Assembly: GCF_016107325.1 (NCBI RefSeq)
Contig: NZ_RCVT01000004.1
Coordinates: forward strand, 205,074-269,073
Reading direction: 5' to 3'
Length of the DNA stretch: 64,000 nucleotides
DNA from: Sphingomonas sp. MA1305
GTDB taxonomy: Bacteria > Pseudomonadota > Alphaproteobacteria > Sphingomonadales > Sphingomonadaceae
A model generated the notes under the pieces. That model was not told where the DNA came from and ran no database searches. It saw nothing but the letters and a program-made list of their open reading frames with translations. Shown piece after piece: positions 23,642 to 33,273 of this stretch (the first letter of the stretch is position 1; each line of letters opens with the position of its first letter). A program made the position numbers and the translations under genes.

Positions 23642-24028
23642 ATGTCGACCGAAGCCCCCGCCAGCCAGACCGCCACGACCCAGCTGCTTGTGCAGGCCAA
23701 TGTCGCCCATACGCTGAAGGTCGAAAGCCGCGACGGCGACGTCGTCGGGTCGGTCTATGCGCTGATGGTGCACAAGGGTTCGGGGCGCTCCACGCATGCG
23801 GTGCTGAGCCTCGGCGGCTTCCTCGGCATGGGCAAGAGCTTCTATCCGGTGCCGTTCGACCTGTTGCAGTTCGATCCGGTCCGCGACCTGTACGTGATCA
23901 CCATCGATCGGCGCATTCTGGAGGGCGGGCCGAGCTGGGCGAACAACGCGCCGGTGTTCGACCAGGCCTATGCCGACCGCGTCGCCAGCTATTACGGCGT
24001 CCGCGCCGAGGATCTGAGCGCGGGTTAA
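23642..24028 (+). CDS. PRC-barrel domain protein
   Basis: A 128-residue protein built around a PRC-barrel. The strands are visible as TLKVESRDGDVVGSVYALMV near residue 23 and the YPVPFDLLQFDP.RDLYVI segment near residue 75. Family members act as protein-interaction or stress-associated domains; no catalytic residues are expected. Its 3' end overlaps the stop of the convergent antitoxin gene by four bases. A GGAAC element about 65 bases upstream hints at general-stress control. Confidence 0.82.
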   Translation: MSTEAPASQTATTQLLVQANVAHTLKVESRDGDVVGSVYALMVHKGSGRSTHAVLSLGGFLGMGKSFYPVPFDLLQFDPVRDLYVITIDRRILEGGPSWANNAPVFDQAYADRVASYYGVRAEDLSAG

Positions 24029-24345
24029 GCGGCGCGGGGCACGATCCGGTCGAGCGCGTCGTTCAAGGCGCGCTTGGCCTCGACGATCTCGTACCGGTCC
24101 TGCAGCCGCAGGAAGAACCCCTCCGACAGGCCGAAATAACGGGCGAGACGGAGGTCGAGTTCGGCATCGATGGGCTCCACGCCGTCGATGACCGACTGGA
24201 TATGTGCGCTGTCCGCCTCGATTGCTTGCGCAAGCTGGTCGACGCTGAGTTCTTCCGGTTCCAGAAATTCGCTGACCAGCAGCTGACCGGCATGCTCGTT
24301 TGCGAGCCATTCCGGATCAGTGGTAATCCGTGATTTCGACGTCAT
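24025..24345 (-). CDS. higA: HigA-family antitoxin (XRE-type)
   Basis: A 106-residue antitoxin of the HigA type. A helix-turn-helix domain spans about residues 20-75 (HAGQLLVSEFLEPEELSVDQ..., then AHIQSVIDG and LARYFGLSEGFFLRLQ), and the C-terminal helix continues to residue 106. HigA neutralises the ribosome-dependent mRNase HigB and represses the operon. The start at 24345 overlaps the original end of the toxin frame in another phase. The toxin upstream is interrupted by an amber codon, so the antitoxin may now be a stranded regulator. Confidence 0.85.
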   Translation of the reverse strand: MTSKSRITTDPEWLANEHAGQLLVSEFLEPEELSVDQLAQAIEADSAHIQSVIDGVEPIDAELDLRLARYFGLSEGFFLRLQDRYEIVEAKRALNDALDRIVPRAA

Positions 24346-24598
24346 GGGCGTCACCGTCCTTCTATACGAAACATATGCGCCACTGCATATTGATGGCAAT
24401 CGCATGCTGACCGGCGCGATCGTCCCGTAAGGCGTGCAGCCGATTACCCTTGAGATTGCCGACCTCGTCAAGGCTTTGCGCGGAGTCGAGCAACGTCAGG
24501 CGGCGCATCGCCCGTTGTTGAATGTCTGGCGGGAGTTTGCGACTACGATCGCGGTTCCAGATGCGTTCGGTTTCGGGATCGGCGAAGCTGCGGATCAT
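24317..24598 (-). pseudogene. higB: HigB-family toxin interrupted by an in-frame TAG
   Basis: The ATG at 24598 opens a HigB/RelE-fold toxin: IRSFADPETERIWN, KGNRLHALRDDRAGQHAI and MQWRICFV. The frame then meets TAG at 24364-24362 (codon 79). After the stop the same frame continues with KDGDAHDVEITDYH and ends at a natural TGA, which is exactly the C-terminus expected of HigB proteins (about 93 residues). The family has a Trp at the interrupted position, so a TGG-to-TAG change explains the break. The last 15 residues include the conserved final strand and His, so the 78-residue product is probably inactive unless the amber is read through. Confidence 0.85.
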
Positions 24599-24659
24599 GC
24601 ACGGCGCCTCCGCCGCTAATCTAGACGATCTTGCGGTGGCGCGGGCAGAGAGGTGGCGA

Positions 24660-26855
24660 TCAACGCGACCGCCGTCCCCCCATTCGCATCTTCTGCTGCT
24701 TGCCGTAGCGAGTCTTGCGCGTGCCCGGCTTGCCTTCGTTGCTGCGGCCCATGATCGGCGCCTTCTGCTGCTCCACCGGCAGGCCGAGTTCCTCCTGTTC
24801 CAGGCTGCGGATCTCGTCGCGCAGGCGGCCGGCCTCCTCGAACTCGAGGTCGGACGCGGCTTTGCGCATCTTCTTCTCCAGCTCCTCGATGTACGCGCGC
24901 AGGTTGTGGCCGACCATGTGCGGACGCTCGTCGTCGATCGGCACGGTGACCTGATCGCCCTGGCTGACATGGGCGATGATGTCGCCGATGTTGCGGCGGA
25001 TCGTCTGCGGCGTGATGCCATGTTCGAGATTGTACGCCTGCTGCTTCTCACGACGACGCGCTGTCTCGTTCATCGCCCGCTCCATCGATCCGGTGACGCG
25101 GTCGGCGTAGAGGATGACGCGGCCGTCGACATTGCGCGCGGCGCGGCCGATCGTCTGGATCAGCGAGGTCTCGGAGCGCAGAAAGCCTTCCTTGTCGGCG
25201 TCGAGGATCGCGACCAGCCCGCATTCGGGAATGTCCAGGCCCTCGCGCAGCAGGTTGATGCCGATCAGCACGTCATAGACGCCGAGCCGCAGGTCGCGGA
25301 TCAGCTCGATACGCTCCAGCGTCTCGACGTCCGAGTGCATGTAGCGGACCTTGATCCCCGCCTCGTGCATATATTCGGTGAGGTCTTCGGACATGCGCTT
25401 GGTCAGCGTGGTGACGAGGCTGCGATAGCCCTTCGCCGTGGTCGCCTTGCACTCCTGAATCAGATCCTGGACCTGCTCCTCGACCGGCTTGATCTCGACC
25501 GGCGGGTCGATCAGCCCGGTCGGGCGGATGACCTGTTCGGCGAAGACGCCGCCGGTCTGCTCCATCTCCCAGCCGCCCGGCGTCGCCGAGACGCTGACCG
25601 TCTGCGGGCGCATCGCATCCCATTCGTTGAAGCGTAAGGGGCGATTGTCGATGCACGAGGGCAGGCGGAAGCCATATTCGGCGAGCGTGATCTTGCGGCG
25701 ATGGTCGCCGCGCGCCATCGCGCCGATCTGCGGCACGGTCTGGTGGCTCTCGTCGACGAACAACAGGGAATTTTCCGGCAGATATTCGAACAGGGTTGGC
25801 GGCGGCTCGCCGGGCAGGCGGCCGGTCAGGAAGCGGCTGTAATTCTCGATCCCCGCGCAACTGCCCGTCGCCGCGATCATCTCGAGGTCGAAATTGGTGC
25901 GCTGCTCGAGCCGCTGCGCCTCGAGCAATTTGCCCTCGGCGACCAGTTCCTTGAGGCGCTCGGCAAGCTCGTGCTTGATCGCCTCGGTCGCCTGCTTGAG
26001 CGTCGGGCCAGGCGTCACATAATGGCTGTTGGCGTAGATACGGACCGAGTTGAGGTTGGCGATCTTCTTGCCGGTCAGGGGATCGAACTCGACGATCTCC
26101 TCGATGTCGTCACCGAAGAAGCTGATCCGCCAGGCGGTGTCCTCATAGTGCGAGGGGAAGACCTCCAGCGTGTCGCCCTTCACGCGGAAATTGCCGCGCG
26201 CGAAGGCCGCGTCGTTGCGCTTGTACTGGAGCGCGACGAGCTTGCGCACGATCTCGCGCTGGTCGGCGGTCTGGCCCTTCTTCAGGTCGAAGATCATCGC
26301 CGAATAGGTTTCGACCGAGCCGATACCGTAGAGGCACGACACCGAGGCGACGATGATCACATCGTCGCGTTCGAGCAGCGACCGCGTCGCCGAATGGCGC
26401 ATCCGGTCGATCGATTCGTTGGTCGACGATTCCTTCTCGATATAGGTGTCGGAGCGCGGGACGTAGGCTTCCGGCTGGTAGTAATCGTAATAGCTGACGA
26501 AATATTCGACCGCATTGTGCGGGAAGAAGCTCTTGAACTCCCCGTAAAGCTGCGCGGCGAGGATCTTGTTGGGCGCGAGGATCAGCGCCGGACGCTGCAG
26601 TTCCTCGATCACCTTGGCCATGGTGAAGGTCTTGCCCGAGCCGGTGACGCCGAGCAGCACCTGGTCCTTCTCGCCGGCGCGCGCGGTTTCGGTCAGTTCA
26701 CGGATCGCGGTCGGCTGGTCGCCCGACGGCTGATACTCGCTGACCAGTTCGAAGCGCTTGCCGCCCTCCACCTTGTCGGGACGCGCGGGACGGTGGGGGA
26801 CGAAGCTCTCACCGGTTTCCGGCTCGGCGAGGCTGGTGCGGATCTGAATGGCCAT
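24660..26855 (-). CDS. uvrB: Excinuclease ABC subunit B
   Basis: A 731-residue UvrB, the helicase-like damage-verifying subunit of nucleotide excision repair. The Walker A motif GVTGSGKT is at residues 69-76. The beta-hairpin [15 protein letters not shown], which clamps DNA, and the helicase motif [13 protein letters not shown] are present. The C-terminal UVR motif (about residues 650-685, [19 protein letters not shown]) binds UvrC. A basic tail of about 30 residues follows. The ATG at 26855 was chosen because the frame upstream overlaps the divergent ferredoxin reductase promoter and lacks family sequence. Confidence 0.96.
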   Translation of the reverse strand: MAIQIRTSLAEPETGESFVPHRPARPDKVEGGKRFELVSEYQPSGDQPTAIRELTETARAGEKDQVLLGVTGSGKTFTMAKVIEELQRPALILAPNKILAAQLYGEFKSFFPHNAVEYFVSYYDYYQPEAYVPRSDTYIEKESSTNESIDRMRHSATRSLLERDDVIIVASVSCLYGIGSVETYSAMIFDLKKGQTADQREIVRKLVALQYKRNDAAFARGNFRVKGDTLEVFPSHYEDTAWRISFFGDDIEEIVEFDPLTGKKIANLNSVRIYANSHYVTPGPTLKQATEAIKHELAERLKELVAEGKLLEAQRLEQRTNFDLEMIAATGSCAGIENYSRFLTGRLPGEPPPTLFEYLPENSLLFVDESHQTVPQIGAMARGDHRRKITLAEYGFRLPSCIDNRPLRFNEWDAMRPQTVSVSATPGGWEMEQTGGVFAEQVIRPTGLIDPPVEIKPVEEQVQDLIQECKATTAKGYRSLVTTLTKRMSEDLTEYMHEAGIKVRYMHSDVETLERIELIRDLRLGVYDVLIGINLLREGLDIPECGLVAILDADKEGFLRSETSLIQTIGRAARNVDGRVILYADRVTGSMERAMNETARRREKQQAYNLEHGITPQTIRRNIGDIIAHVSQGDQVTVPIDDERPHMVGHNLRAYIEELEKKMRKAASDLEFEEAGRLRDEIRSLEQEELGLPVEQQKAPIMGRSNEGKPGTRKTRYGKQQKMRMGGRRSR

Positions 26856-27025
26856 AGACGACGGGATATGGGGGCGGCGTTTGGCGGTGGCAACGGATCG
26901 GGAACATCCATGTGCTCTTGCACGCGCAGGAGCACTGGGGAGGCTGCAAGTTTCGCTTTGGTTGACCCGTCCGGCCCGCACCCATATTGCGACCGCTTCG
27001 CGAACGATCCGAAGCTTTGCCCGCA

Positions 27026-27847
27026 ATGACCGATACCCGTGCCCCCGTGCTGATTCCCGAGACCAAGGCGTTCCTCAACGTCAAGGTGCTGTGGGTGCGT
27101 CACTGGAACGACCGCTTGTTCTCCTTTGCGGTCGAGCGGCCGGCCTCGTTCCGCTTCCGCTCCGGCGAGTTCGTGATGATCGGCCTGCCCGGCGACGATG
27201 AAAACGCCAAGCCGATCATGCGCGCCTATTCGGTCGCCAGCCCGCATTATGCCGAGGAGCTGGAGTTCCTGTCGATCAAGGTCGAGGACGGGCCGCTGAC
27301 CTCCAAGCTCCAGCTGATCCAGCCGGGCGACGAGGTCTATATGGGCAAGAAGCCGACCGGCACTTTGGTCACCGACGCTCTGGTCGGCGGCAAGCGGCTG
27401 TTCTTCTTCTCGACCGGCACCGGCCTGGCGCCGTTCCTCAGCCTGGCGCGCGATCCCGACGTCTACGGCATGTTCGATCAGGTGATCCTGGTCCATTCGG
27501 TGCGGCAGGTCAGCGACCTTGCCTATCATGACGAGTTGCAGGCGCGGCTGGCCGACGATCCGTTGGTATCGGAGGAAGCGGCGGCGCAATTCCACTATAT
27601 CCCGACCGTGACGCGCGAGCCGTTCCGCACCACCGGGCGGATCGGCGACCTGATCGAAAGCGCCGCCCTGTTCGGTGATCCGGTACAGGGACCCAAGAGG
27701 CTCGATCCGGAGAACGACCGGATCATGCTGTGCGGATCGATGGCGATGATCCGCGAGACGGCGGCGATGCTGGATGGGATCGGGTTCGAGGAAGGATCGA
27801 ACGCCAAGCCCGGCACCTATGTGATCGAGCGCGCCTTCGTCGACTAA
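27026..27847 (+). CDS. fpr: Ferredoxin-NADP reductase
   Basis: A 273-residue FAD enzyme that exchanges electrons between NADP(H) and ferredoxin or flavodoxin. The FAD-binding motif [10 protein letters not shown] is near residue 70, the NADP-binding [12 protein letters not shown] near residue 130, and the LCGSMAMI motif near residue 235. The C-terminus ends in VIERAFVD, of the bacterial Fpr (subclass I/II) type. The ATG at 27026 follows no strong ribosome site but gives the usual length. The gene diverges from uvrB; a palindromic hairpin follows the stop. Confidence 0.93.
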   Translation: MTDTRAPVLIPETKAFLNVKVLWVRHWNDRLFSFAVERPASFRFRSGEFVMIGLPGDDENAKPIMRAYSVASPHYAEELEFLSIKVEDGPLTSKLQLIQPGDEVYMGKKPTGTLVTDALVGGKRLFFFSTGTGLAPFLSLARDPDVYGMFDQVILVHSVRQVSDLAYHDELQARLADDPLVSEEAAAQFHYIPTVTREPFRTTGRIGDLIESAALFGDPVQGPKRLDPENDRIMLCGSMAMIRETAAMLDGIGFEEGSNAKPGTYVIERAFVD

Positions 27848-27853
27848 AGCCAT

Positions 27854-27877
27854 TCCCCTCCCGTAAGTGGGAGGGGA
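27854..27877. repeat. Pyrimidine/purine hairpin after fpr
   Basis: Perfect 9-bp stem TCCCCTCCC / GGGAGGGGA with a GTAAGT loop, six bases after the fpr stop, followed by further CCTCCCC tracts. It resembles the cores of the palindromic repeats near 14.5-15.1 kb and could also stop transcription between fpr and the ClC gene. Confidence 0.5.
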
Positions 27878-27921
27878 GAGAAAGCTTTTATCTTCCTCCC
27901 CTTTACCCTAACCCCCACCGC

Positions 27922-29235
27922 ATGACCGGCGAGCCCCCACCGCCGCGTCGCCCGCGGGGGTGGACGCTCCGACGCTTCCGTGCGCTGCTGCGTTCGCGGG
28001 GGCCGACCAGCCTCCGCTTCCGGCGCCGCATCGCCGTCCTGACCGGCGCGATCGCGATCGGCATCGTCGCGGTGCTGTTCGCCGAACTGTCGGACGCGAT
28101 GGGGCTGACCTTCGCGGCCTTCGCCCGGCGCTGGCACTGGCTGCCGCTGCTGACCACGCCGTTGGGCTTCATGGCGCTGGTCTGGCTGACCCGCCGCTTC
28201 GTGCCGCTGGCGCGCGGATCGGGCATTCCGCAGGTGATGGCGGCGCGTCACGATCCACAGGGAGCGACGCGCGGGCTCATCTCCGTGCCGACGGTGATCG
28301 GCAAGGTCGCGCTGACCATCGGCGCGATCCTGTGCGGCGCCAGCGTCGGCCGCGAGGGGCCGACGGTGCAGATCGCGGCGGCCGTGATGGGCGTGACCCA
28401 CCGCTTCCTGCGCGTACCGCTGAACGCGGCGGTGATCGTCGCGGGCGGCGCGGCGGGAGTCGCGGCGGCGTTCAACACGCCGCTCGCCGGGGTGCTGTTC
28501 GCGATCGAGGAACTCGCCGCCGCCTATGAGCAGAAGGTGACGCTGCTCGTCCTGTCGCTGATCGTCGTCGCGGGCATGACCGCGCAGGCGCTGATGGGCG
28601 ACTATATCTATTTCGGCGCGATCGGCGCGCATATCTCGCTGCAGGCGGCGGTAATCGTCGTGCCCGTCGCCGGGCTGGCGGGCGGCGCGTTCGGTGGCCT
28701 GTTCTCGCGCACCATGCTCGGCTTCGCCAACGGGCGGCATCGGATCACCGGGCTGGCCAAGGCGAACCCGATCCTGTTCGCCGGGGGCTGCGGGCTGGTC
28801 GTCGCCGTGCTCGGCATCGCCACCGTCGGCCTGACCTGGGGCACCGGCTATAGCGCGGCGCGGGCGATGATCGTCGGCGTCGATGCGCCCCTGTGGTTCG
28901 GGCCGGCCAAGGCGCTGGCGACGCTGGCGACCGCGGTGGCGGGGATGCCGGGCGGCATCTTCGCGCCGAGCCTGGCGGTCGGTGCCGGCGTCGGCAATCT
29001 GCTGCGCTTCGTCTTTCCCGGCGACCCGGCGGGCGCGGTGGTGATCCTGGGCATGACCGCCTATTTCGCCGGCGTGGTGCGCGCGCCGCTGACCGCGGTG
29101 ATCATCCTGTCGGAGACGACGGCGAGCCGCGGCCTGCTGCTGCCGATGTTCGCGGCGGCGTTTATCGCCGATTGGGCGAGCCAGGCGGTGTGCCGGGAGA
29201 AGCTGTACCACGGGCTGGCGGCGACGTTTCGGTAG
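27922..29235 (+). CDS. ClC-family chloride channel or antiporter
   Basis: A 437-residue polytopic membrane protein of the ClC family. The selectivity motifs are present: GSGIPQ (filter Ser) near residue 99, GREGPTV near residue 140, whose Glu is the gating glutamate of chloride/proton exchangers, and GGIFAPS near residue 350. The presence of the gating Glu suits an antiporter or gated channel. The start at 27922 lies just after a repeat and would place a basic, proline-rich segment before the first helix. Confidence 0.9.
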   Translation: MTGEPPPPRRPRGWTLRRFRALLRSRGPTSLRFRRRIAVLTGAIAIGIVAVLFAELSDAMGLTFAAFARRWHWLPLLTTPLGFMALVWLTRRFVPLARGSGIPQVMAARHDPQGATRGLISVPTVIGKVALTIGAILCGASVGREGPTVQIAAAVMGVTHRFLRVPLNAAVIVAGGAAGVAAAFNTPLAGVLFAIEELAAAYEQKVTLLVLSLIVVAGMTAQALMGDYIYFGAIGAHISLQAAVIVVPVAGLAGGAFGGLFSRTMLGFANGRHRITGLAKANPILFAGGCGLVVAVLGIATVGLTWGTGYSAARAMIVGVDAPLWFGPAKALATLATAVAGMPGGIFAPSLAVGAGVGNLLRFVFPGDPAGAVVILGMTAYFAGVVRAPLTAVIILSETTASRGLLLPMFAAAFIADWASQAVCREKLYHGLAATFR

Positions 29236-29245
29236 AGGTTAGGGA

Positions 29246-29351
29246 CGCCCGCTTCGCCATTCCCACACGGGCGGGAATCCCGACATGCTGACGCTTTTGA
29301 CCCTCGCGAAGGCCCACGCGTCTGGATCCCCGCCTGCGCGGGGATGACGAG
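29246..29351. repeat. Dispersed intergenic repeat (GGATCCCCGCC...ATGACG type)
   Basis: Contains CATTCCC...GGGCGGGAATCC and, further on, GTCTGGATCCCCGCC-TGCGC-GGGGATGACG. A relative with the same end sequence lies at 42597-42689. Short palindromes of this type are scattered in sphingomonad intergenic DNA. Confidence 0.65.
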
Positions 29352-29360
29352 AAGGGTGGT

Positions 29361-30647
29361 TTAGCGCAGCGCGTTGACCGCCGGACGGTCCATGCAACGC
29401 AGCATCGCCTCGCGGGTCAGCGGCCGGGTCGGCGCCGGCGCGGCATAGCTTGGCACTTCGAACGACTCGCCGATGCCGGCCGCGGCGAATCCGGTACCGC
29501 CGGTGCAGCGCATTGCTTCCGCCAGCATCTCCGGCGGGGTGTCATAGCCTTCATAGGACAGGCGGAAGGTGCCCCAATGGATCGCCATGCTGTGCGCCGC
29601 GCCCAACCGCTGGTGGATCAGCGCCGCCTCCGCCGGACCGATATGGCTGCCCGACGACATCTGGCCGGGCACGAAGCGGAAGGCGCCGATCGGGATCATG
29701 GCGAAGCGGATCGGACCGTAGCCCGCGGCCTCGCGCGGCCAGTGGCCGTCGCCGAAGCCGGTGTCGCCGGCAAAGAAGATGTTGCCGCCTTCGCCCGGCA
29801 GGCGGATCACGAAGCTTGACCACAAGGCTCGGTTGCGATCGGTGAACCAGCGGCTGCCCCAATGGTGGTTGCGGGTGACGATGATCTGCGCCCGGTCGCC
29901 GCGGCACCAGGGGCTCTCGCCGCAGCGCGGCGCGACCGGCGTGACGGTCAGGCCGCTGGCGGTCAGCGTCGCCGCCTGGCCCCAATCGAGCGCGGTCGCC
30001 CTCGCACCGACCTGGCCGATGACGCTGTCGTTGCCGAGGCTGGTGACGATCTGCGGCCGGTCGCGCTGCCACAGCCGCTGCAGCGTCGCTTGGTCGAGAT
30101 GGTCGTAATGGTTGTGGCTGACCAGTACGAGGTCGATCCGCGGCAGATCCTCGAAGCGGATGCCGGGCGCGGTGACGCGCTTCGGGCCGAAGCCGAGCGG
30201 CCCGGCACGGTCGCTCCACACCGGATCGGTGAGGATGTTGAGCCCGCCGGTCTGGATCAGCACCGTGGCATGACCGACCCAGGTGACCAGCATGCGGTCG
30301 CCATCGACCCGTGCCGGCGGCCGCGCCTGGGTGACGGCGACGCTTTTCGGCCAGGCGGGGCGGCCGTCGCTGCCGGTCAGCTGGCGCCAGAAGAAGCCGG
30401 CGCGGCCGCCGCCCGCGGGCAGGCGCATCGTGTCGGCGTCGCCGTCGGGATTGCGGAAGCGTTCGCCGTCAAAATGGTCGCTGGCCGGCCCGCGATAATA
30501 GATGCGGTCGAGGAACCGCGGCACGATCGTCACCGCCAGCCCAATCGTGACGATCAGCAGGACGAGGACGGCACCGATGATCTTGAGCGCTGTGGCCACG
30601 CGGAAATCCGGAAGAAGGGACGCCGGGTAACGCAGGTGAAGGGTCAT
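29361..30647 (-). CDS. Metallo-beta-lactamase-fold hydrolase (NAPE-PLD/UlaG-like)
   Basis: A 428-residue protein with an N-terminal membrane helix (about residues 18-42) and a metallo-beta-lactamase domain. The metal motif HNHYDHLD lies near residue 178; upstream is WVGHATVLIQ and downstream are the ligands FAGDTGF and AIHWGTF. This arrangement is seen in N-acyl-phosphatidylethanolamine phospholipase D-like and UlaG-like hydrolases, so a lipid or lactone substrate is possible. The anchor puts the catalytic domain at the membrane, probably on the periplasmic side. It diverges from the amidase gene by 74 bases. Confidence 0.82.
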   Translation of the reverse strand: MTLHLRYPASLLPDFRVATALKIIGAVLVLLIVTIGLAVTIVPRFLDRIYYRGPASDHFDGERFRNPDGDADTMRLPAGGGRAGFFWRQLTGSDGRPAWPKSVAVTQARPPARVDGDRMLVTWVGHATVLIQTGGLNILTDPVWSDRAGPLGFGPKRVTAPGIRFEDLPRIDLVLVSHNHYDHLDQATLQRLWQRDRPQIVTSLGNDSVIGQVGARATALDWGQAATLTASGLTVTPVAPRCGESPWCRGDRAQIIVTRNHHWGSRWFTDRNRALWSSFVIRLPGEGGNIFFAGDTGFGDGHWPREAAGYGPIRFAMIPIGAFRFVPGQMSSGSHIGPAEAALIHQRLGAAHSMAIHWGTFRLSYEGYDTPPEMLAEAMRCTGGTGFAAAGIGESFEVPSYAAPAPTRPLTREAMLRCMDRPAVNALR

Positions 30648-30721
30648 GGTTCATGCCGCAAGCCCGCTTGCGTCGGCCATTTCCGGCGATAGCATCGCAA
30701 TCTGTTTCAAGAGGGGATTCC

Positions 30722-32302
30722 ATGCGCCGGATTTTATTGGCCCTTTCGCTTGCCGGCCTGGCCGTGCCGACGGTCGCCGCGGCCGCCGACGTCAAGGTCG
30801 AGGAAGCGTCGATCGACCAGTTGCAGGCGCTGATGCGACAGGGACAGACGTCGAGCGTCGCGCTGACCCGCGCCTATATCGCGCGGATCGCGGCGATGGA
30901 CCGCAAGGGGCCGACGCTGCGCAGCGTCATCACGCTCAACCCCGACGCGCTCGCCCAGGCCAAGGCGCTGGACGCGGAGCGCAAGGCGGGGCGGGTGCGC
31001 GGGCCGCTGCATGGCGTGCCGATCCTGATCAAGGACAATATCGAGACGGCGGACCGGATGCCGACCACCGCCGGCAGCCTGGCGCTGAAGGACAATGTCA
31101 CCGGCCGCGACGCGCCGGTCGTCGCGGAGCTGCGCCGTGCCGGTGCGGTGATCCTCGGCAAGACCAATCTGTCCGAATGGGCTAACATCCGCTCCACCCA
31201 TGCGATGAGTGGCTGGAGCGCGATCGGCGGGCTGGTGAAGAACCCCTATGCGCTCGATCGCACCGCCTGCGGGTCCTCGTCCGGCTCGGGCGCGGCGGTG
31301 GCGGCGAGCTTCGCCGCGGCGGCGGTCGGCACGGAGACGGATGGGTCGGTGGTCTGCCCCTCGTCGCTCAATGGCGTCGTCGGGCTGAAGCCGTCGATCG
31401 GCATGGTCAGCCGCACCCGCGTCGTGCCGATCAGCCACAGCCAGGACACGCCGGGACCGATGGGGCGCAGCGTCCGCGACGTCGCCACGCTGTTCTCCGC
31501 GATGGTCGCCGCCGATCCGGAGGATGCCGTGACCAAGGGTGCGGTGACGCGCGACTATGCCGCCGGCCTGTCGGTCAGCGCGCTGTCGGGCACAACGGTC
31601 GGCGTGATCCGGCCGGAAGGCATGGCGGCGGACCTCGCCGCCGCCTACGACCGCGCACTTGGCGTGCTGCGCGCGGCGGGAGCCCGGCTGGTCGAGGTCA
31701 CGCCGCCCAAGCTCGACGGCATCGGCGACGCCGAATTCACCGTGCTGAAGACCGAGCTAAAGGCGGACCTCAACGCCTATCTGGCGACGACGCCGGCGGC
31801 GGTGACCGCGCGGACGCTGGACCAGCTGATCGCCTTCGACCGGGATCACGCCGCGACGGAGATGCCCTTTTTCCAGCAGGAAATCTTCGAGTTGGCGGCG
31901 AAGACCAAGGGGCTCGACGACCCGGACTATAAGGCGGCGCGGGCAAAATCGCTGCGCCTCGCCGGGGCGGGCGGCATCGACACGATGCTGAAGGCGGCAG
32001 GGGCGACCGTGCTGGTCGAGCCGACCTATGCCGGCGCCTGGCTCAGCGATCCGGTCTATGGCGACCAGTATAATGGCCCGTCGGCGTCCGAACTGCCGGC
32101 GATCGCCGGCTACCCGCATCTGACCGTGCCGATGGGGCTGGTGAAGGGACTGCCGGTCGGCCTGTCGTTCATCGCGACGCGCGGCGAGGATGCGCGGGTG
32201 CTCGGCGCTGGTTATGCCTACGAACAACGCGCCAAGGCGCGGGTGGCGCCGCGCTATCTGCCGCAGGCGGATGTCGGTCCGGGACTGGACGGGACGCGCT
32301 GA
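30722..32302 (+). CDS. Exported amidase-signature hydrolase
   Basis: A 526-residue amidase-signature enzyme with a cleavable signal peptide (MRRILLALSLAGLAVPTVAA). The Ser-cisSer-Lys triad is recognisable: Lys near 104 in PILIKDN, the cis-Ser within GSSSGSG at 184-190, and the nucleophile Ser near 209 in GTETDGSV. Family members hydrolyse amides ranging from simple carboxamides to peptide amides; the signal peptide puts this one in the periplasm. The ATG at 30722 opens the signal peptide; an AGAGGGG site lies about six bases upstream. Confidence 0.9.
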   Translation: MRRILLALSLAGLAVPTVAAAADVKVEEASIDQLQALMRQGQTSSVALTRAYIARIAAMDRKGPTLRSVITLNPDALAQAKALDAERKAGRVRGPLHGVPILIKDNIETADRMPTTAGSLALKDNVTGRDAPVVAELRRAGAVILGKTNLSEWANIRSTHAMSGWSAIGGLVKNPYALDRTACGSSSGSGAAVAASFAAAAVGTETDGSVVCPSSLNGVVGLKPSIGMVSRTRVVPISHSQDTPGPMGRSVRDVATLFSAMVAADPEDAVTKGAVTRDYAAGLSVSALSGTTVGVIRPEGMAADLAAAYDRALGVLRAAGARLVEVTPPKLDGIGDAEFTVLKTELKADLNAYLATTPAAVTARTLDQLIAFDRDHAATEMPFFQQEIFELAAKTKGLDDPDYKAARAKSLRLAGAGGIDTMLKAAGATVLVEPTYAGAWLSDPVYGDQYNGPSASELPAIAGYPHLTVPMGLVKGLPVGLSFIATRGEDARVLGAGYAYEQRAKARVAPRYLPQADVGPGLDGTR

Positions 32303-32327
32303 CGGTGCGGCGTAGTGCGGCGGGCCG

Positions 32328-32729
32328 CTATCGGGCCTGCCGCCGCGCCACCCGCGCCTGCCACAGCATCAGCAGCGGCACCACGCCGAGCTCCATCGCC
32401 AGCCCGAAACGGTGTCCGACCGACGGCGCCCCGACGCTGGCGAGCGACACCAGCCGCGACAGACCGCCCGCCACGATCAGCGCGCCGAGCAAGCGGAACC
32501 GCGGACCCTTGTCGGCGACATCGGGGATGCAGGTCGCAAAGGCGATGCCGACGCCGAGGAAGATGCCCGAGACATAGCGGAAATGGCTGTCGAGATCGCG
32601 CGGGATCACCGGCGGATGGCCGAGGAAAGCGGGGCCGTGCAGCACGCCCTCGCCACCGATCAGCAGCGGCACGCAACAGGCGATCGCGACCACCGCCTGC
32701 AGCAGCCGCAGCTCGAGCCGCGCGCTCAC
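32328..32729 (-). CDS. DUF4345-type membrane protein
   Basis: A 133-residue protein with about four membrane helices. The segments around YVSGIFLGVGIAF and LLGALIVAGGLSRLVSL match the small DUF4345 family, whose function is unknown. The GTG start at 32729 overlaps the stop of the upstream DUF2721 gene (GTGA), giving a two-gene operon. It converges on the amidase gene with 25 bases between stops. Confidence 0.7.
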   Translation of the reverse strand: MSARLELRLLQAVVAIACCVPLLIGGEGVLHGPAFLGHPPVIPRDLDSHFRYVSGIFLGVGIAFATCIPDVADKGPRFRLLGALIVAGGLSRLVSLASVGAPSVGHRFGLAMELGVVPLLMLWQARVARRQAR

Positions 32730-33175
32730 AACAGAATTTCCTTGCGGACGTGGATCGCGCGCAGCGACACGCGCACTTCCCACATGAAGGCGATCAGGCA
32801 CAGGATCAGCAGCGTCACCGCGACGATGAATGCCAAAGCGATCCAGGTGCCGATATGCAGCTTGGCCAGATTGGCGACGAATAGCATCGCGATCACGATG
32901 CACGCCATCACCGCGCTCGCCACCGCCAGGAACAGCGCGCCGTTGATGATCGACATGCGCTCGTCGAGCAGCCGCAATTCCCATTTGTGCCGCTGCACCG
33001 CGTCTTCGGGGGCATGGACCAGCGCCTCCTCCAGCGCGCGGGCGCGGTCGATCACGCGGGCCAGCCGTCCGGCGAGGACGTTGAGCACCTGGCCGATCGC
33101 GGCGAGCATGAACACCGGCGCGAGGGACAGCTGGATCGTCTGCGCGATGGTCGTGACGGCGGGCAAGGTCGGCAT
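32726..33175 (-). CDS. DUF2721 membrane protein
   Basis: A 149-residue protein with three membrane helices: one near the N-terminus (about 12-33) and two in the second half (about 78-102 and 112-135). A soluble helical stretch with RVIDRARALE and LRLLDERM lies between, as in the DUF2721 family. The function is unknown. It is co-transcribed with the overlapping DUF4345-type gene. Confidence 0.82.
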   Translation of the reverse strand: MPTLPAVTTIAQTIQLSLAPVFMLAAIGQVLNVLAGRLARVIDRARALEEALVHAPEDAVQRHKWELRLLDERMSIINGALFLAVASAVMACIVIAMLFVANLAKLHIGTWIALAFIVAVTLLILCLIAFMWEVRVSLRAIHVRKEILL

Positions 33176-33273
33176 GGCGACATTCTAGGGCGGTATACGG
33201 TTCGGTGAAAGCGCCGAGTGGTGACCCTTCGGGTTGCACCGGTTGGTAACCCTCTGCTTCTACAGCGAGGCAC

